Source: Phycisphaerales bacterium (GTDB lineage Bacteria; Planctomycetota; Phycisphaerae; Phycisphaerales; SM1A02). From it: DNA of 64,000 bases. Within the stretch, counting starts at the first letter, position 1. Each line of letters starts with the position of its first letter. This document shows positions 7,751 to 18,585 of this stretch, in pieces. The stretch spans positions 1 through 64,000 of the forward strand of contig JAQWMQ010000006.1 of the NCBI GenBank assembly GCA_029246705.1. Reading direction: 5' to 3'. A model generated the notes under the pieces. The model did no database searches. It was not told where the DNA came from and saw only the letters and a program-made list of their open reading frames with translations. The position numbers and the translations under genes were made by a program.

Positions 7751-10198
7751 ATGTTGCATGTCCTGATCCTGACAACTGCGTTTCTTGGCTCCGCACAGGA
7801 TGTCCAGGCGCCACCAGCGGTGGTCGACCCGACGGTACGCACCTCCGGAACCCTCGACACGTCCGGGCTCGATGCGAAGGTCACCATCCACTACGACCGG
7901 TTGGGTGTTCCGACGGTCGATGCCACCAACCGGGGGGATGCCTACTTCGCGCAAGGGTTCCTGCATGCGCAGAACCGCTTCACCCAGATGGATGTGACCC
8001 GGCGGATGGCTGCGGGCGAGGTTGCAGCCATGGCCGGTCGTGCCGCACTGGGCCAGGACATCCGGATGCGACCGCTTCGTCTCCGTTCGGTTGCCGCCGC
8101 CTGTGTCGCGAATCTTGCTGACGGCGAACGCGCGCTGCTCCAGAAGTACGTCGACGGTGTGAACGCCGGGTTGTCCGATCTCAAGGTGCCGCCGCCCGAA
8201 TACGCGATCCTCAAGACCAGCCCGGAAGCCTGGACGGTCGAGGACACCTTCCTGGTGATGCTCGCCTTCAGCACCATGCTCGACAGCAGTGGTGCCCTGG
8301 AACTCCGCAACGCCGCGATGTTCGAAGCCCTGCCCGAAGAGGTGCGCGAGTACATCTACAGTCCCATCTCCCGGTTCGACGCGACGATTCCCGGGCTTGA
8401 ACGGCGAAGTCCTTCCATTCCGCGTATCCCGCCGCGTGACGTGATCTCCCTGCGTGATCTTCCCGACCCACCGCCCATCATCGAGTTCCGCTACGACATG
8501 GACGACGATGACGGCCCCGGCGGCGGCCCCGGCGGTGCTCCGGGCGACGATCCCAAGGATGAAGCGGATGAGGATTCGGGCTCCCGACTCGAGACCGAGC
8601 AGACCAATCCCGGTTCCAACAACTGGGGCGTGAGCGGGCGGCTCACGCGTGATGGTCGCGCGATCCTCGCCAGTGACCCGCATCTCCAGCTGCTGCTCCC
8701 GGGAACCTGGTACCGAATTCGCCTTGAATGGCCGGAGTACGACCTGATCGGTCTCTCCCTCCCCGGAGTTCCCGGCATCGTGATGGGGTCCAACGGGCAT
8801 GTCGCCTGGGGCTTCACCAACCTCACCGGGGATCTCCAGGACATCATCGCACTCGAGATCGACCCCGAGGATCCGACCCGCTACCGCACCGTCGACGGCT
8901 GGAAGCCCTTCGGTGCGATCGAGGAACGCATCGAGATCGCCGGTGAAGAACCCTACGAGCTCGAGCTGAAGACCACCGAGTGGGGCGTGGTCAACGCAAC
9001 CTATCGCGACAAGGACGGTGCCGAACGATCCGGCGTGCGCGAGTGGTCCGCATTGAACCCGGAGCTTGTGAACTTCAACCTCCTCAAGGTCGAGGATGCA
9101 CGAGACGTCGACCAGGGGCTGGACATCCTTGCCGGTTGGAACGGCCCCCCGCAGAACGCGGTCGTCGTGGATTCGAAGGGCAACGTCGGGTACACCATCA
9201 CCGGGTTCCTCCCGGATCGTGGTCGGAAGGACGGACGTGCGCCGTACGGTCTCTGGGACGGCACCGCGAGCTGGACGACTCGGGACTCGATCGACCGCCC
9301 TCGCCTGTCGGGAGAGGACGTCGACTACGTCTTCTCCGCGAACAATCGAACCGTCGACCAGAAGCAGGCGAAGAAACTGGGATACGCATGGGGGCACCCC
9401 GCACGAGCCCGACGTATTCGTGACGTGCTTGCCACCACCACCGATGCCGACGAAGCCTCGATGCTCGCGCTGCAGATGGACAGCACCACCCTCGGGCTCG
9501 AACCCTGGCGTCGGCTCATCCTCGAGGCCATTCCCGCGGACGAGACCGACGAACAGCTGGTCGCGGCCCGTGAGGCGATCGTGGCCTGGAATTCCCGTGC
9601 GGACACCGACCAGGTCGGAATCACGCTGCTTGACGATGTTCGCATGCGTTCGCTGGAGGACATCTCCGCGGCGGTCGCGACCTGGGCGGGCGAGGAAGGT
9701 CTTGGTTCATTCAACGAGGCCTACCTGCACGAGGAACCCTATCTCAGGGTGATCGAGGACCAGGCCGAGAACTGGCTTCCTCCGGGCGAGGCCGACTCCT
9801 GGCGTACCTGGCTTCGCGACCAGGTGCGTGACTCGGTGGCCCGCGGCAACCTTCAACCCTGGGGCGAGTCCAACCAGATCTCGATCCGCAGCCCTTTCGC
9901 CGACATGGCACCGGCACCCATGCGGGGAATGCTCGAGATCAAGACCGGTCCGCAGTCCGGATACTGGAATGCACCCAAGGTCCTCATGCCCGGGTTCGGA
10001 GCGAGTGCTCGACTGGTGGTCAGTCCTTCCCACGAGGATGAAGCGATCCTGCTCACTCCGGGTGGTCAGTCGGGGAACCCACTCTCACCGCACTATCGCA
10101 GCATGAATGCCGCCTGGATCGCGGGGGATTCGGTCCCGCTTCTCCCGGGTGATTCCGTCGCGAGCTTCTCGATCGAACCGAAGGCTGCATCGGACTGA
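7751..10198 (+). CDS. Penicillin acylase family N-terminal-nucleophile hydrolase
   Basis: 815 residues. A short signal peptide (about 1-16) indicates export to the periplasm. The alpha-chain region (about 35-245) precedes an Asp/Gly-rich linker (about 249-278). Then comes NPGSNNWGVSG, where Ser289 matches the serine that becomes the beta-chain N-terminus and nucleophile after autoproteolysis. LASDPHLQLLLPGTWY follows, as in the family. Known: these enzymes hydrolyse amide bonds of penicillins, acyl-homoserine lactones or other N-acyl compounds. The substrate here cannot be read from sequence; quorum-signal acylase or cyclic-lipopeptide acylase are options. The start has a Shine-Dalgarno-like GGAAGG before the ATG. 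It is convergent with clpB. Confidence 0.9.
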   Translation: MLHVLILTTAFLGSAQDVQAPPAVVDPTVRTSGTLDTSGLDAKVTIHYDRLGVPTVDATNRGDAYFAQGFLHAQNRFTQMDVTRRMAAGEVAAMAGRAALGQDIRMRPLRLRSVAAACVANLADGERALLQKYVDGVNAGLSDLKVPPPEYAILKTSPEAWTVEDTFLVMLAFSTMLDSSGALELRNAAMFEALPEEVREYIYSPISRFDATIPGLERRSPSIPRIPPRDVISLRDLPDPPPIIEFRYDMDDDDGPGGGPGGAPGDDPKDEADEDSGSRLETEQTNPGSNNWGVSGRLTRDGRAILASDPHLQLLLPGTWYRIRLEWPEYDLIGLSLPGVPGIVMGSNGHVAWGFTNLTGDLQDIIALEIDPEDPTRYRTVDGWKPFGAIEERIEIAGEEPYELELKTTEWGVVNATYRDKDGAERSGVREWSALNPELVNFNLLKVEDARDVDQGLDILAGWNGPPQNAVVVDSKGNVGYTITGFLPDRGRKDGRAPYGLWDGTASWTTRDSIDRPRLSGEDVDYVFSANNRTVDQKQAKKLGYAWGHPARARRIRDVLATTTDADEASMLALQMDSTTLGLEPWRRLILEAIPADETDEQLVAAREAIVAWNSRADTDQVGITLLDDVRMRSLEDISAAVATWAGEEGLGSFNEAYLHEEPYLRVIEDQAENWLPPGEADSWRTWLRDQVRDSVARGNLQPWGESNQISIRSPFADMAPAPMRGMLEIKTGPQSGYWNAPKVLMPGFGASARLVVSPSHEDEAILLTPGGQSGNPLSPHYRSMNAAWIAGDSVPLLPGDSVASFSIEPKAASD

Positions 10199-10208
10199 CG
10201 AAACGCGC

Positions 10209-10235
10209 CCCGCATGCCCCGCATGCCTCGCATGC
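10209..10235. repeat. Three 9-bp GCATGC-containing tandem units between pac-like gene and clpB
   Basis: Three consecutive 9-nt units, CCCGCATGC twice and CTCGCATGC once, fill nearly all of the 37-nt gap between the convergent stop codons. Each unit contains the palindrome GCATGC. There is no obvious hairpin with a T-run, so a terminator role is not supported. Function unknown. Confidence 0.7.
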
Positions 10236-12884
<2,649 letters not shown>

Positions 12885-12965
12885 GGGTGTCGGTCCTTTC
12901 TGACTGGTGCCACCGCGGCTCGCGGTGGACCGACCGGAGCTGCCATGCATGTCGCAATATCCATG

Positions 12966-12988
12966 CCCGTTTTAGAGGCTCTCAAGGG
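12966..12988 (-). promoter_or_regulatory. Candidate regulatory element upstream of clpB, shared with the flagellar operon
   Basis: On the plus strand the core TTTAGAGGCTCTCA at 12971-12984 is identical to 52124-52137, and both are flanked by CCCG on one side and GGGG on the other. It contains the odd-length palindrome AGAG-G-CTCT. It is 87 nt from the clpB ATG; the other copy is 94 nt from its gene. Inferred: an operator or an alternative sigma-factor promoter. As a plain promoter, TTGAGA with GATATT 18 nt further would be a weak fit. Confidence 0.45.
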
Positions 12989-13080
12989 GGTTCAGGACTG
13001 CCAGAACAGCAGTCTTGCCGTATTGAGCAGCCGAATCGATCGAAAACCATGGCTGGTGACAGGGACTCCTCCACGTCGGT

Positions 13081-13635
13081 TCACCTGCCATGAAAAAACC
13101 CGCCCCGGATCTCCGGGGCGGGTATGTCTGGTCGGTTCGTCGGGACTGGTGGTGTCAGGCTCTGACTGGCGTTGTCGGAGGCCAGCATGACCTGCATCCA
13201 GCCGTAGTTGAAGTCGACTCCGCCACCGAAGCCAAAGCCGATGGAGCCGGTGCCGTTGGCATCGAAGTTACCGTCGCCGGACGTGAAGTCGTGCATCAGC
13301 AGGTTGATGTTCTCATCACCAGGTCCGAGGGGGTACATGTTCAGAACCGAAGTGAGGGTTCCGATCTCGTCGCCATCATCGAAATTCCGGGCTTCGGTTT
13401 CGCTCAGGAGCGGAACGAAGACGCCGGCACCTTCGTCGAGTGCGGTGACGTATGCATAGTCAAGCGGTCCGCCGGTCAGGATGCCCAGCTGCCACATGTT
13501 GCCATTGATGTCGATGGCGAGGTCTCCGCCGGCTTCGACGGTGATATCAAGCATGCCGCTGTAGACAATGTCTGCATTGGCGACCGCACCCATCGAAAGA
13601 ATTGATGCAGCGACAAACGTGACTTTCATGTCCAT
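13081..13635 (-). CDS. Small secreted protein, unknown function
   Basis: 184 residues with a signal peptide at about 1-22 (hydrophobic core ending VANA-D). The mature part is acidic and glycine-rich, with short beta-like segments and a GFGFGGGVDFNYGWMQV stretch reminiscent of exported proteins that end in a sorting signal. The ATG at 13635 follows AAGGGAAAAGAT. Oddity: the reading frame passes straight through a strong terminator hairpin (13093-13122), so its last 24 residues (from about NASQSL) may not be real. In the next frame a TGA occurs near 13157. A one-base indel close to the 3' end would explain this. No family recognised. Confidence 0.65.
   Translation of the reverse strand: MDMKVTFVAASILSMGAVANADIVYSGMLDITVEAGGDLAIDINGNMWQLGILTGGPLDYAYVTALDEGAGVFVPLLSETEARNFDDGDEIGTLTSVLNMYPLGPGDENINLLMHDFTSGDGNFDANGTGSIGFGFGGGVDFNYGWMQVMLASDNASQSLTPPVPTNRPDIPAPEIRGGFFHGR
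13093..13122 (-). terminator. Rho-independent terminator for the 13635 gene
   Basis: A perfect 10-bp GC-rich stem (13099-13108 with 13113-13122) and a 4-nt loop are followed, reading the minus strand, by six T residues (13093-13098). This is the only hairpin in the window with a classical T-run. It lies inside the annotated reading frame, which casts doubt on the frame's C-terminus. Confidence 0.85.
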
Positions 13636-13963
13636 ATCTTTTCCCTTTTCTCATTTACCGAATCGAACGATGAAGACACACCCACTTTGGGAGATTGTCT
13701 TCTGGAATTCTGGAACGGTTTGGTTTTCAAACCCATTCCGAGCGGCGCATCCGAATGGTTGGTCGCACTTCCCGCCGAAGGCAACCAGGGCAAAGAGGCT
13801 GGTTTCACAAGTGAACAGCTCAACTGGGCGTTTGGAATGGTCTCCATTCATTTCACGGGTGCTTTGATCGAACAGCTTCCACGCTTGTGTGTGTTGCCTC
13901 GGTCGAATTTCGATCTCATGTCGAAACGACGAGTCGGATTGGTGTCAGGTCTGCGGCACCCAT
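13636..13963. other. 328-bp intergenic region, no convincing gene
   Basis: This stretch between two minus-strand genes is less GC-rich than its surroundings. Short open frames exist on both strands (66 residues at 13651-13851 minus; part of a 127-residue frame on plus), but none has a ribosome site or recognisable protein. The part next to 13635 should hold that gene's promoter. I see no tRNA, hairpin or repeat. Confidence 0.5.
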
Positions 13964-14866
13964 TCAGGAGTATCGAACGGGGAAGTCCTCGGGGAGGACT
14001 TCCGGTCGGTCCTGCAACCAGGACACCAACCAGCGAAAGGCCTCGACCAGCCTGGGCCCCGGACGATTGAACATCGCGCTTCCGTCGACGAGGGCGACAT
14101 TGCCCTCCTGCACCGCGGGCAGCAATCCCCACCAGTTCGTCTCACGAAGCACCGTGAGTTCCCGTTCCGTTCGATCAAGATCGAAGCCGCAGGGGCAGAG
14201 GATCAACCGATCAGGCATCGCTTCGATGAGTTCTTCAGCCGTGAGCTGTCGCGAAGGTTTGCCGATGGGGTTCAGGGAATGTCGCCCGCCCGCCGCCTCG
14301 ATCAATCCCGGTGTCCAGTGTCCACCGGAAAAAGGAGGATCGGCCCATTCCAGGAAGGCGACTTCGGGCTGCCCGGCATAGGGGTTCACGTAGTCGATCG
14401 CCTCCCAGTATCGACCGCGCAGTGCGACCATCTCCCGTTCACCGCTTTCCTCGAGCCCGACCGCTCGAGCCACGGTCAGGAGGTCGTCGAAGACGTCGAA
14501 GATCGTGTGTGGGTCGAGACTGATCACCTGGGGCGGCCGATCCATGCTCGCTGCGACCGAGCGCACCGTTTCGAGATCGATGGAGCAGACGTCACACAGG
14601 TCCTGGGTGAGGATCACGTCGGGCTGCAGTTCTCGAAGACGTTCGGTGTCGAGAACATAGAGCGAGCCGTCTGAACCAAGTGACTCACGAACTTCCCGGT
14701 CGATCTCGGCACTGGTGTCGGCGCTGGTCCGTTGTCGGGTGAGGACGGGTCGGTCAAGCACCGCAGGGGGGTGATCGCACTCGTGACTTCGGCCCACCAG
14801 CATGGCTTCGCCGCCCACGGCGCACAGGACTTCGGTTGCGGATGGCAGGAGGCTGACGACTCTCAT
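13964..14866 (-). CDS. BtuF-like periplasmic-binding-fold protein (cobalamin or metal-chelate receptor)
   Basis: 300 residues. It opens with MRVVSLLPSATEVLCAVG, has HECDHPP, and ends with RPGPRLVEAFRWL. This is the pattern of class III substrate-binding proteins of the BtuF/cobalamin-binding family, with two lobes joined by a long helix. There is no clear signal peptide at the N-terminus, although many family members annotated as cobalamin-binding proteins also lack one. No transporter genes adjoin it. The ATG at 14866 has no Shine-Dalgarno, but TAGAAT lies 7 nt upstream, so the message may be leaderless. Substrate not determined. Confidence 0.8.
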   Translation of the reverse strand: MRVVSLLPSATEVLCAVGGEAMLVGRSHECDHPPAVLDRPVLTRQRTSADTSAEIDREVRESLGSDGSLYVLDTERLRELQPDVILTQDLCDVCSIDLETVRSVAASMDRPPQVISLDPHTIFDVFDDLLTVARAVGLEESGEREMVALRGRYWEAIDYVNPYAGQPEVAFLEWADPPFSGGHWTPGLIEAAGGRHSLNPIGKPSRQLTAEELIEAMPDRLILCPCGFDLDRTERELTVLRETNWWGLLPAVQEGNVALVDGSAMFNRPGPRLVEAFRWLVSWLQDRPEVLPEDFPVRYS

Positions 14867-14873
14867 CGGGCCA

Positions 14874-14879
14874 ATTCTA
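14874..14879 (-). promoter_or_regulatory. -10-like TAGAAT 7 nt before the btuF-like ATG
   Basis: The minus strand reads TAGAAT, then seven bases, then ATG at 14866. A transcript starting the usual distance from this hexamer would begin at or beside the ATG. No clear -35 box is seen. Similar spacing occurs at 15875 and 53437. Confidence 0.4.
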
Positions 14880-15104
14880 GCGCTCTGGTACCGATAAGGG
14901 TGGTTCTCATGCGTTCTGACCAGATCTCGAGCCTCGATCAACCCGCATGACCCTTCCATACCTTTCGGCATGACCGGCCCGGGGCGCCCCCACCTTGCCG
15001 GCATTGATCTCCGCGGCATTCTTGGGGTGGTCGCCTTGGTGAGTCTTCGTCAATGAAGTTTCGACGGGGCCTCTCAAGCGCGGCCGACAATGGGAGTTTA
15101 AAAG

Positions 15105-15833
15105 ATGATGGATTCACGTTTCGTGTTCGGTATCGCAATCTCATGTGCACTCGGCAGCGCCGCCATGGCCGACCTGACGATCGATGTCGGTCGAATCAAC
15201 AACGTGCACCCCGCACCGAACTACGGCTACGTGGGTGACTGGTCGCCCTACATCACCTCGAGCCTGGACCAGGGCTACACCGTGATCGACATCGATGTCG
15301 CGGGCATCATGTCCCAGGGCGGTGAGCGCTACCTGCGTTCCATCTCCGTCCGTGACTTCGGCACCAACGCCTACGGCGCCCTGAGCCCCGGGGCGGACAT
15401 CGATTTCATCGGATTCGTCGAACTCGACCCTGATGTGGAGGTCCTGGCTTCCTACGTGGGCCCGACGACCACGCATGCAAATGAATCCTCCGAGCAACTG
15501 ATGCACCGTCTCTCGCAGCTGGATGCCTTTTCCGGTGCCAACGAGCAGGATGACGACGTCTATGTCTCGCTCGGGCGCCAGGGTGAACTCGAGCTTCTTT
15601 TCGCCGACAGCGGAAACGACGACCCCGGAGGCGATGGCGAAGGTGATGGAGGCACCGGGATCGATCCCTTCGGCGCCGATGGTCTTGCCGGCACCGGACT
15701 TGTCCTGCGAATCGCCGAAGCCGGCTCAATGGAACGTTTCACCGTGCATTTCGAGACCACTGAAGTGCCCGCGCCGGCCGTCACGCCGGTCCTTGCCGGC
15801 ATGCTGATGGGCCTGCGTCGCCGACGACGCTGA
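15105..15833 (+). CDS. Exported protein with PAP/arginine-rich C-terminal sorting tail
   Basis: 242 residues. Signal peptide at about 1-22 (ending SAAMA-D). The C-terminus reads VPAPAVTPVLAGMLMGLRRRRR, a PEP-CTERM-like arrangement of short motif, hydrophobic helix and arginine cluster, with PAP in place of PEP. Such tails direct exported proteins to an archaeosortase/exosortase-type enzyme, which I do not see in the window. The body is acidic, with a Gly/Asp-rich stretch at about 165-190. The ATG at 15105 has GGGAG about 8 nt upstream. Function unknown. Confidence 0.75.
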   Translation: MMDSRFVFGIAISCALGSAAMADLTIDVGRINNVHPAPNYGYVGDWSPYITSSLDQGYTVIDIDVAGIMSQGGERYLRSISVRDFGTNAYGALSPGADIDFIGFVELDPDVEVLASYVGPTTTHANESSEQLMHRLSQLDAFSGANEQDDDVYVSLGRQGELELLFADSGNDDPGGDGEGDGGTGIDPFGADGLAGTGLVLRIAEAGSMERFTVHFETTEVPAPAVTPVLAGMLMGLRRRRR

Positions 15834-15874
15834 TTCCTTGGGTGGATCGGTTTCGTTCGGCCGCCGCGTCGGGT

Positions 15875-15880
15875 TAAGAT
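15875..15880 (+). promoter_or_regulatory. -10-like TAAGAT immediately upstream of gspF
   Basis: TAAGAT is followed by six bases and the gspF ATG at 15887. It may serve as the operon's promoter, giving a nearly leaderless message. No good -35 box and no Shine-Dalgarno are present. Confidence 0.35.
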
Positions 15881-15886
15881 CGGTGC

Positions 15887-17071
15887 ATGGCGCTGTTCGC
15901 TTACATTGCCCGTGATACCTCGGGCAGACGCATCACCGGACGTCTCGAGGCGATGAACGAGCAATCTGTTCTGACCGAACTCGAGTCGCGAGGCCTCGCC
16001 CCGGTTCGGCTGACGGTTGCCACCGACGCACCCCAGGAAGGCCGGCGGGTCTCCACGCGTGCGCTTGGCCGCTTCTATCGACAACTGGGTGATCTGCTTC
16101 GCGCGGGTGTCCCGATGCTGAGAGCGATCCGTCTTCTTGCCGGGATGCGTTCCAATCGCCAGCTTTCAGTGGTCCTCGGCCAGGTCGCGGATTCCGTCGA
16201 GGACGGTGAACGTCTCGCTGAATCGATGGCACGTTTCTCCCGGACCTTTCCCGAGATCCAGATCTCGATCATCCGTGCCGGTGAGCGGGCGGGCTTCCTC
16301 GACGATGCGCTCGAACGCCTCGCGACCTTCATGGACCAGCGGGCGGACATGCAGTCGAAGGTCATCGGCAACCTGATCTATCCCCTGGTGCTGCTGGTGG
16401 TGGGGGCGGGCATCGTGGTGGCAGCCCTGATCTTCTTCGTCCCGCGCTTCGAGGAGTTCTACGCAGACATCGAGCTGCCAAGTTCCACCCGACTGCTCAT
16501 GATGCTGTCCCACCTGATGGTGAACTGGTGGCCGCTGCTGATGCTGGTCACGGCGGGGTTGGTGGCGCTGGTGTTCCACCAGCGACGTGACCCGGCCTTC
16601 CTTCGACGATGGGAGCGTTTCCGCATGCGCCTGCCGCTGATCGGGCCGCTCGGCCGGGCGATCGCCTGCGCACGGTTCTGCCGTGTTCTTGGAACCATGC
16701 TTGAAAACGGAATCCCCCTGATCGAGTCCATGCAGATCGCTCGTGGTGCGGTCGGCAGCATCCTGCTTGCCGAAGCCCTTGATTCGGCCACCGAGGCGGT
16801 ATCCGGCGGTGACTCGCTCGCCACCCCCCTGGACGCAAGCGGGATCATCGACCCGGACGTGATCGAGATGATCATGGTGGGAGAATCGGCGAACAACCTC
16901 GCCGAGGTCCTGGTGACCGTGGCCGACACCCTCGAAAGCCGGGTCGATCGCCAGCTTGCCATCGCGGTCCGCCTGATGGAGCCAGCGCTCCTGCTCGGGC
17001 TGGCAATGGTGGTACTTTTCATCTTCATGGCCCTGATCGTGCCGATGCTTCGAATGAGTTCATCCCTGTAA
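15887..17071 (+). CDS. gspF: Type II secretion inner-membrane platform protein GspF
   Basis: 394 residues, the usual GspF length. The N-terminal MALFAYIARDTSGRRITGRLEA is the standard opening, followed by two T2SSF domains (about 60-185 and 265-385). Membrane segments lie at about 164-190, 205-232 and 360-388. GspF anchors the inner-membrane platform and is thought to couple the GspE ATPase to pseudopilus assembly. It is the first gene of the F-G-H-I-J-K-L-M-D run. No gspE precedes it: the gene before it is a secreted protein. PilC of type IV pili is homologous, but the neighbours identify a type II system. Confidence 0.93.
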   Translation: MALFAYIARDTSGRRITGRLEAMNEQSVLTELESRGLAPVRLTVATDAPQEGRRVSTRALGRFYRQLGDLLRAGVPMLRAIRLLAGMRSNRQLSVVLGQVADSVEDGERLAESMARFSRTFPEIQISIIRAGERAGFLDDALERLATFMDQRADMQSKVIGNLIYPLVLLVVGAGIVVAALIFFVPRFEEFYADIELPSSTRLLMMLSHLMVNWWPLLMLVTAGLVALVFHQRRDPAFLRRWERFRMRLPLIGPLGRAIACARFCRVLGTMLENGIPLIESMQIARGAVGSILLAEALDSATEAVSGGDSLATPLDASGIIDPDVIEMIMVGESANNLAEVLVTVADTLESRVDRQLAIAVRLMEPALLLGLAMVVLFIFMALIVPMLRMSSSL

Positions 17072-17198
17072 CCGCCAGGGAACACCCCCCCGAAGCTCGA
17101 AATCGCTCGCGAACGGGCTTCATGCTGGGTTATCATGCGGCAGAACGGAATCAGCCCGGTCCTCTGCCAACGGATCGGCGAATGGAGGCGACCCAACC

Positions 17199-17750
17199 AT
17201 GACCAGCGACCCGCACCCCCACACCGTGAACCCGTCATCGACCCCCGGTCGTCGACGGATCAGACGACGCGCATTCACCATCCTTGAACTGCTCATCGTC
17301 ATCGCCATCCTGCTCGCGATCGGCGGCATCGTGCTGATCAACGTCCTCGGTGCCCAGGATCGAGCGGACATTGGTGTGACCCAGGTGCAGATGCAGGCCC
17401 TGGTCGACGGCATGAAGCAGTTCCGGGTCGACATGAAGCGCTACCCCTCGGAAGACGAGGGCGTCGCGGTGTTGTGGTCCTCCTCCGCGCTCGACGACGA
17501 AGAAGCTTCGGGTTCCTGGGGTGGTCCCTACCTCGAGAAGCCGGTCGCCAAGGACCAGTGGGGCAACCCATGGGTCTACCGGAATCCCTCGGAGACCGAA
17601 GGCCTTCCCTACGACCTGGTCTCCAACGGACCCGATGGCGAGGAAGACAACGACGACGACATTTCCATCCATGACGACATGATGGGCGAAGATGGTGAAA
17701 TGGGAGATGACTTCTCCGACTTCGCGAGTCCATCGGATGGCGGCGGTTGA
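17199..17750 (+). CDS. gspG: Major pseudopilin GspG with acidic C-terminal tail
   Basis: 183 residues. The prepilin signal ends RRRA-FTILELLIVIAILLAIGG, with cleavage expected before Phe and Glu5 conserved. The GspG signature KDQWGNPWVYRNP and the RYPSEDEGVAVL motif are present. GspG polymerises into the pseudopilus piston. Oddities: a 25-residue leader before the cleavage site, and about 35 extra C-terminal residues that are almost all Asp, Glu, Met, Ser and Gly (DGEEDNDDD and onward), beyond the normal C-terminal beta structure. SD-like GGAGG precedes the ATG. The end overlaps gspH by 14 nt. Confidence 0.93.
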   Translation: MTSDPHPHTVNPSSTPGRRRIRRRAFTILELLIVIAILLAIGGIVLINVLGAQDRADIGVTQVQMQALVDGMKQFRVDMKRYPSEDEGVAVLWSSSALDDEEASGSWGGPYLEKPVAKDQWGNPWVYRNPSETEGLPYDLVSNGPDGEEDNDDDISIHDDMMGEDGEMGDDFSDFASPSDGGG

Positions 17751-18585
17751 TCCCGTTCAACGAACCCGCTCCCGCGGGTTGACCCTGTTCGAGGTGCTGA
17801 TTGCGTTGGGCATCATCCTTGCGCTGTCAGCCATCGTTCTTCCCATTGCAAGCTGGTCGCTTCGACTCGGTTCGCTCGAGAGTGCTCGGGATGGCGTCGA
17901 AGCGGTCCTTCTTCAGTCCCGGGCAAGCGCACGTCTCGAGGGACGGGCGATCGAGGTCCTTGCTCGTGATGGTCGCATCGAAGCGCGCTGGTTCGACCCC
18001 GCCAACGGACTTCCCGAGACGAACGCCATCGAGGTCGACGACTTCACGTCGCTGGCGGCGACGCTCGAGGAGTCGGTGGATTCCGATGAACTTCTGATCG
18101 GTGACCCCTGGGCACGCCGCCGACTTCCCGTCGACATCACGCTTCTCGACCTCGACGACTACCTGTCGAGCCTGGAGGACTCCGACGTGTTCGGCTCCCC
18201 CGTCGGCGATCTCATGCCGGATGAGTTCGTCTCGACTGGTGACGCGTACCTGCGCCTGGGCGTGTTCCTGCCGAATGGCGGAGCTCTCGTCGGGCAGACG
18301 CTGGTCCTCGTCGGATCCGGTGGCACCGCGATCCAGATCTCGGTCGACCCCTGGACCGCGCGGCCGGTGATCGAACCGGTCACCGCGAGGGACCCCGATG
18401 CCTTCGATGAGACCGATGAGACCGATGAGACCGATGAGACCGAGGGGGACGAGTTAGACGAACTCGACTCGAACGGCCTCGACGAACGCGAGCGGGATGC
18501 TATCGAAGCGAAACCCGATCCCACCGACGAAGACCTTCCTGCCGTGGAACCCGAAAGCGAAGATCCTGCCGAGGGTGACGACTGA
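17737..18585 (+). CDS. gspH: Minor pseudopilin GspH-like, with long acidic repeat tail
   Basis: 282 residues from the ATG at 17737, which overlaps the end of gspG. The type IV pilin-like N-terminus SRG-LTLFEVLIALGIILALSAIVLPIA is clear (mature start Leu, Glu5 present). The body matches minor pseudopilins of the H type by position and size. The last about 80 residues are disordered and highly acidic, with DETDETDETDETE from a 9-bp DNA repeat at 18406-18441. Identification as H rather than another minor pseudopilin rests mainly on gene order. It should sit near the tip of the pseudopilus. Confidence 0.8.
   Translation: MAAVDPVQRTRSRGLTLFEVLIALGIILALSAIVLPIASWSLRLGSLESARDGVEAVLLQSRASARLEGRAIEVLARDGRIEARWFDPANGLPETNAIEVDDFTSLAATLEESVDSDELLIGDPWARRRLPVDITLLDLDDYLSSLEDSDVFGSPVGDLMPDEFVSTGDAYLRLGVFLPNGGALVGQTLVLVGSGGTAIQISVDPWTARPVIEPVTARDPDAFDETDETDETDETEGDELDELDSNGLDERERDAIEAKPDPTDEDLPAVEPESEDPAEGDD
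18406..18441 (+). repeat. Four tandem copies of a 9-bp unit inside gspH
   Basis: GATGAGACC is repeated four times without a mismatch, coding Asp-Glu-Thr repeats in the acidic tail. Being in multiples of three, copy-number change would keep the frame, so this is a likely length-variable site. Confidence 0.9.

Noticed and set aside
13687-14070. A 127-codon plus-strand frame antisense to the btuF-like gene
   Set aside because: No ribosome site; half of it is the reverse of a well-supported gene and the rest has no recognisable protein.
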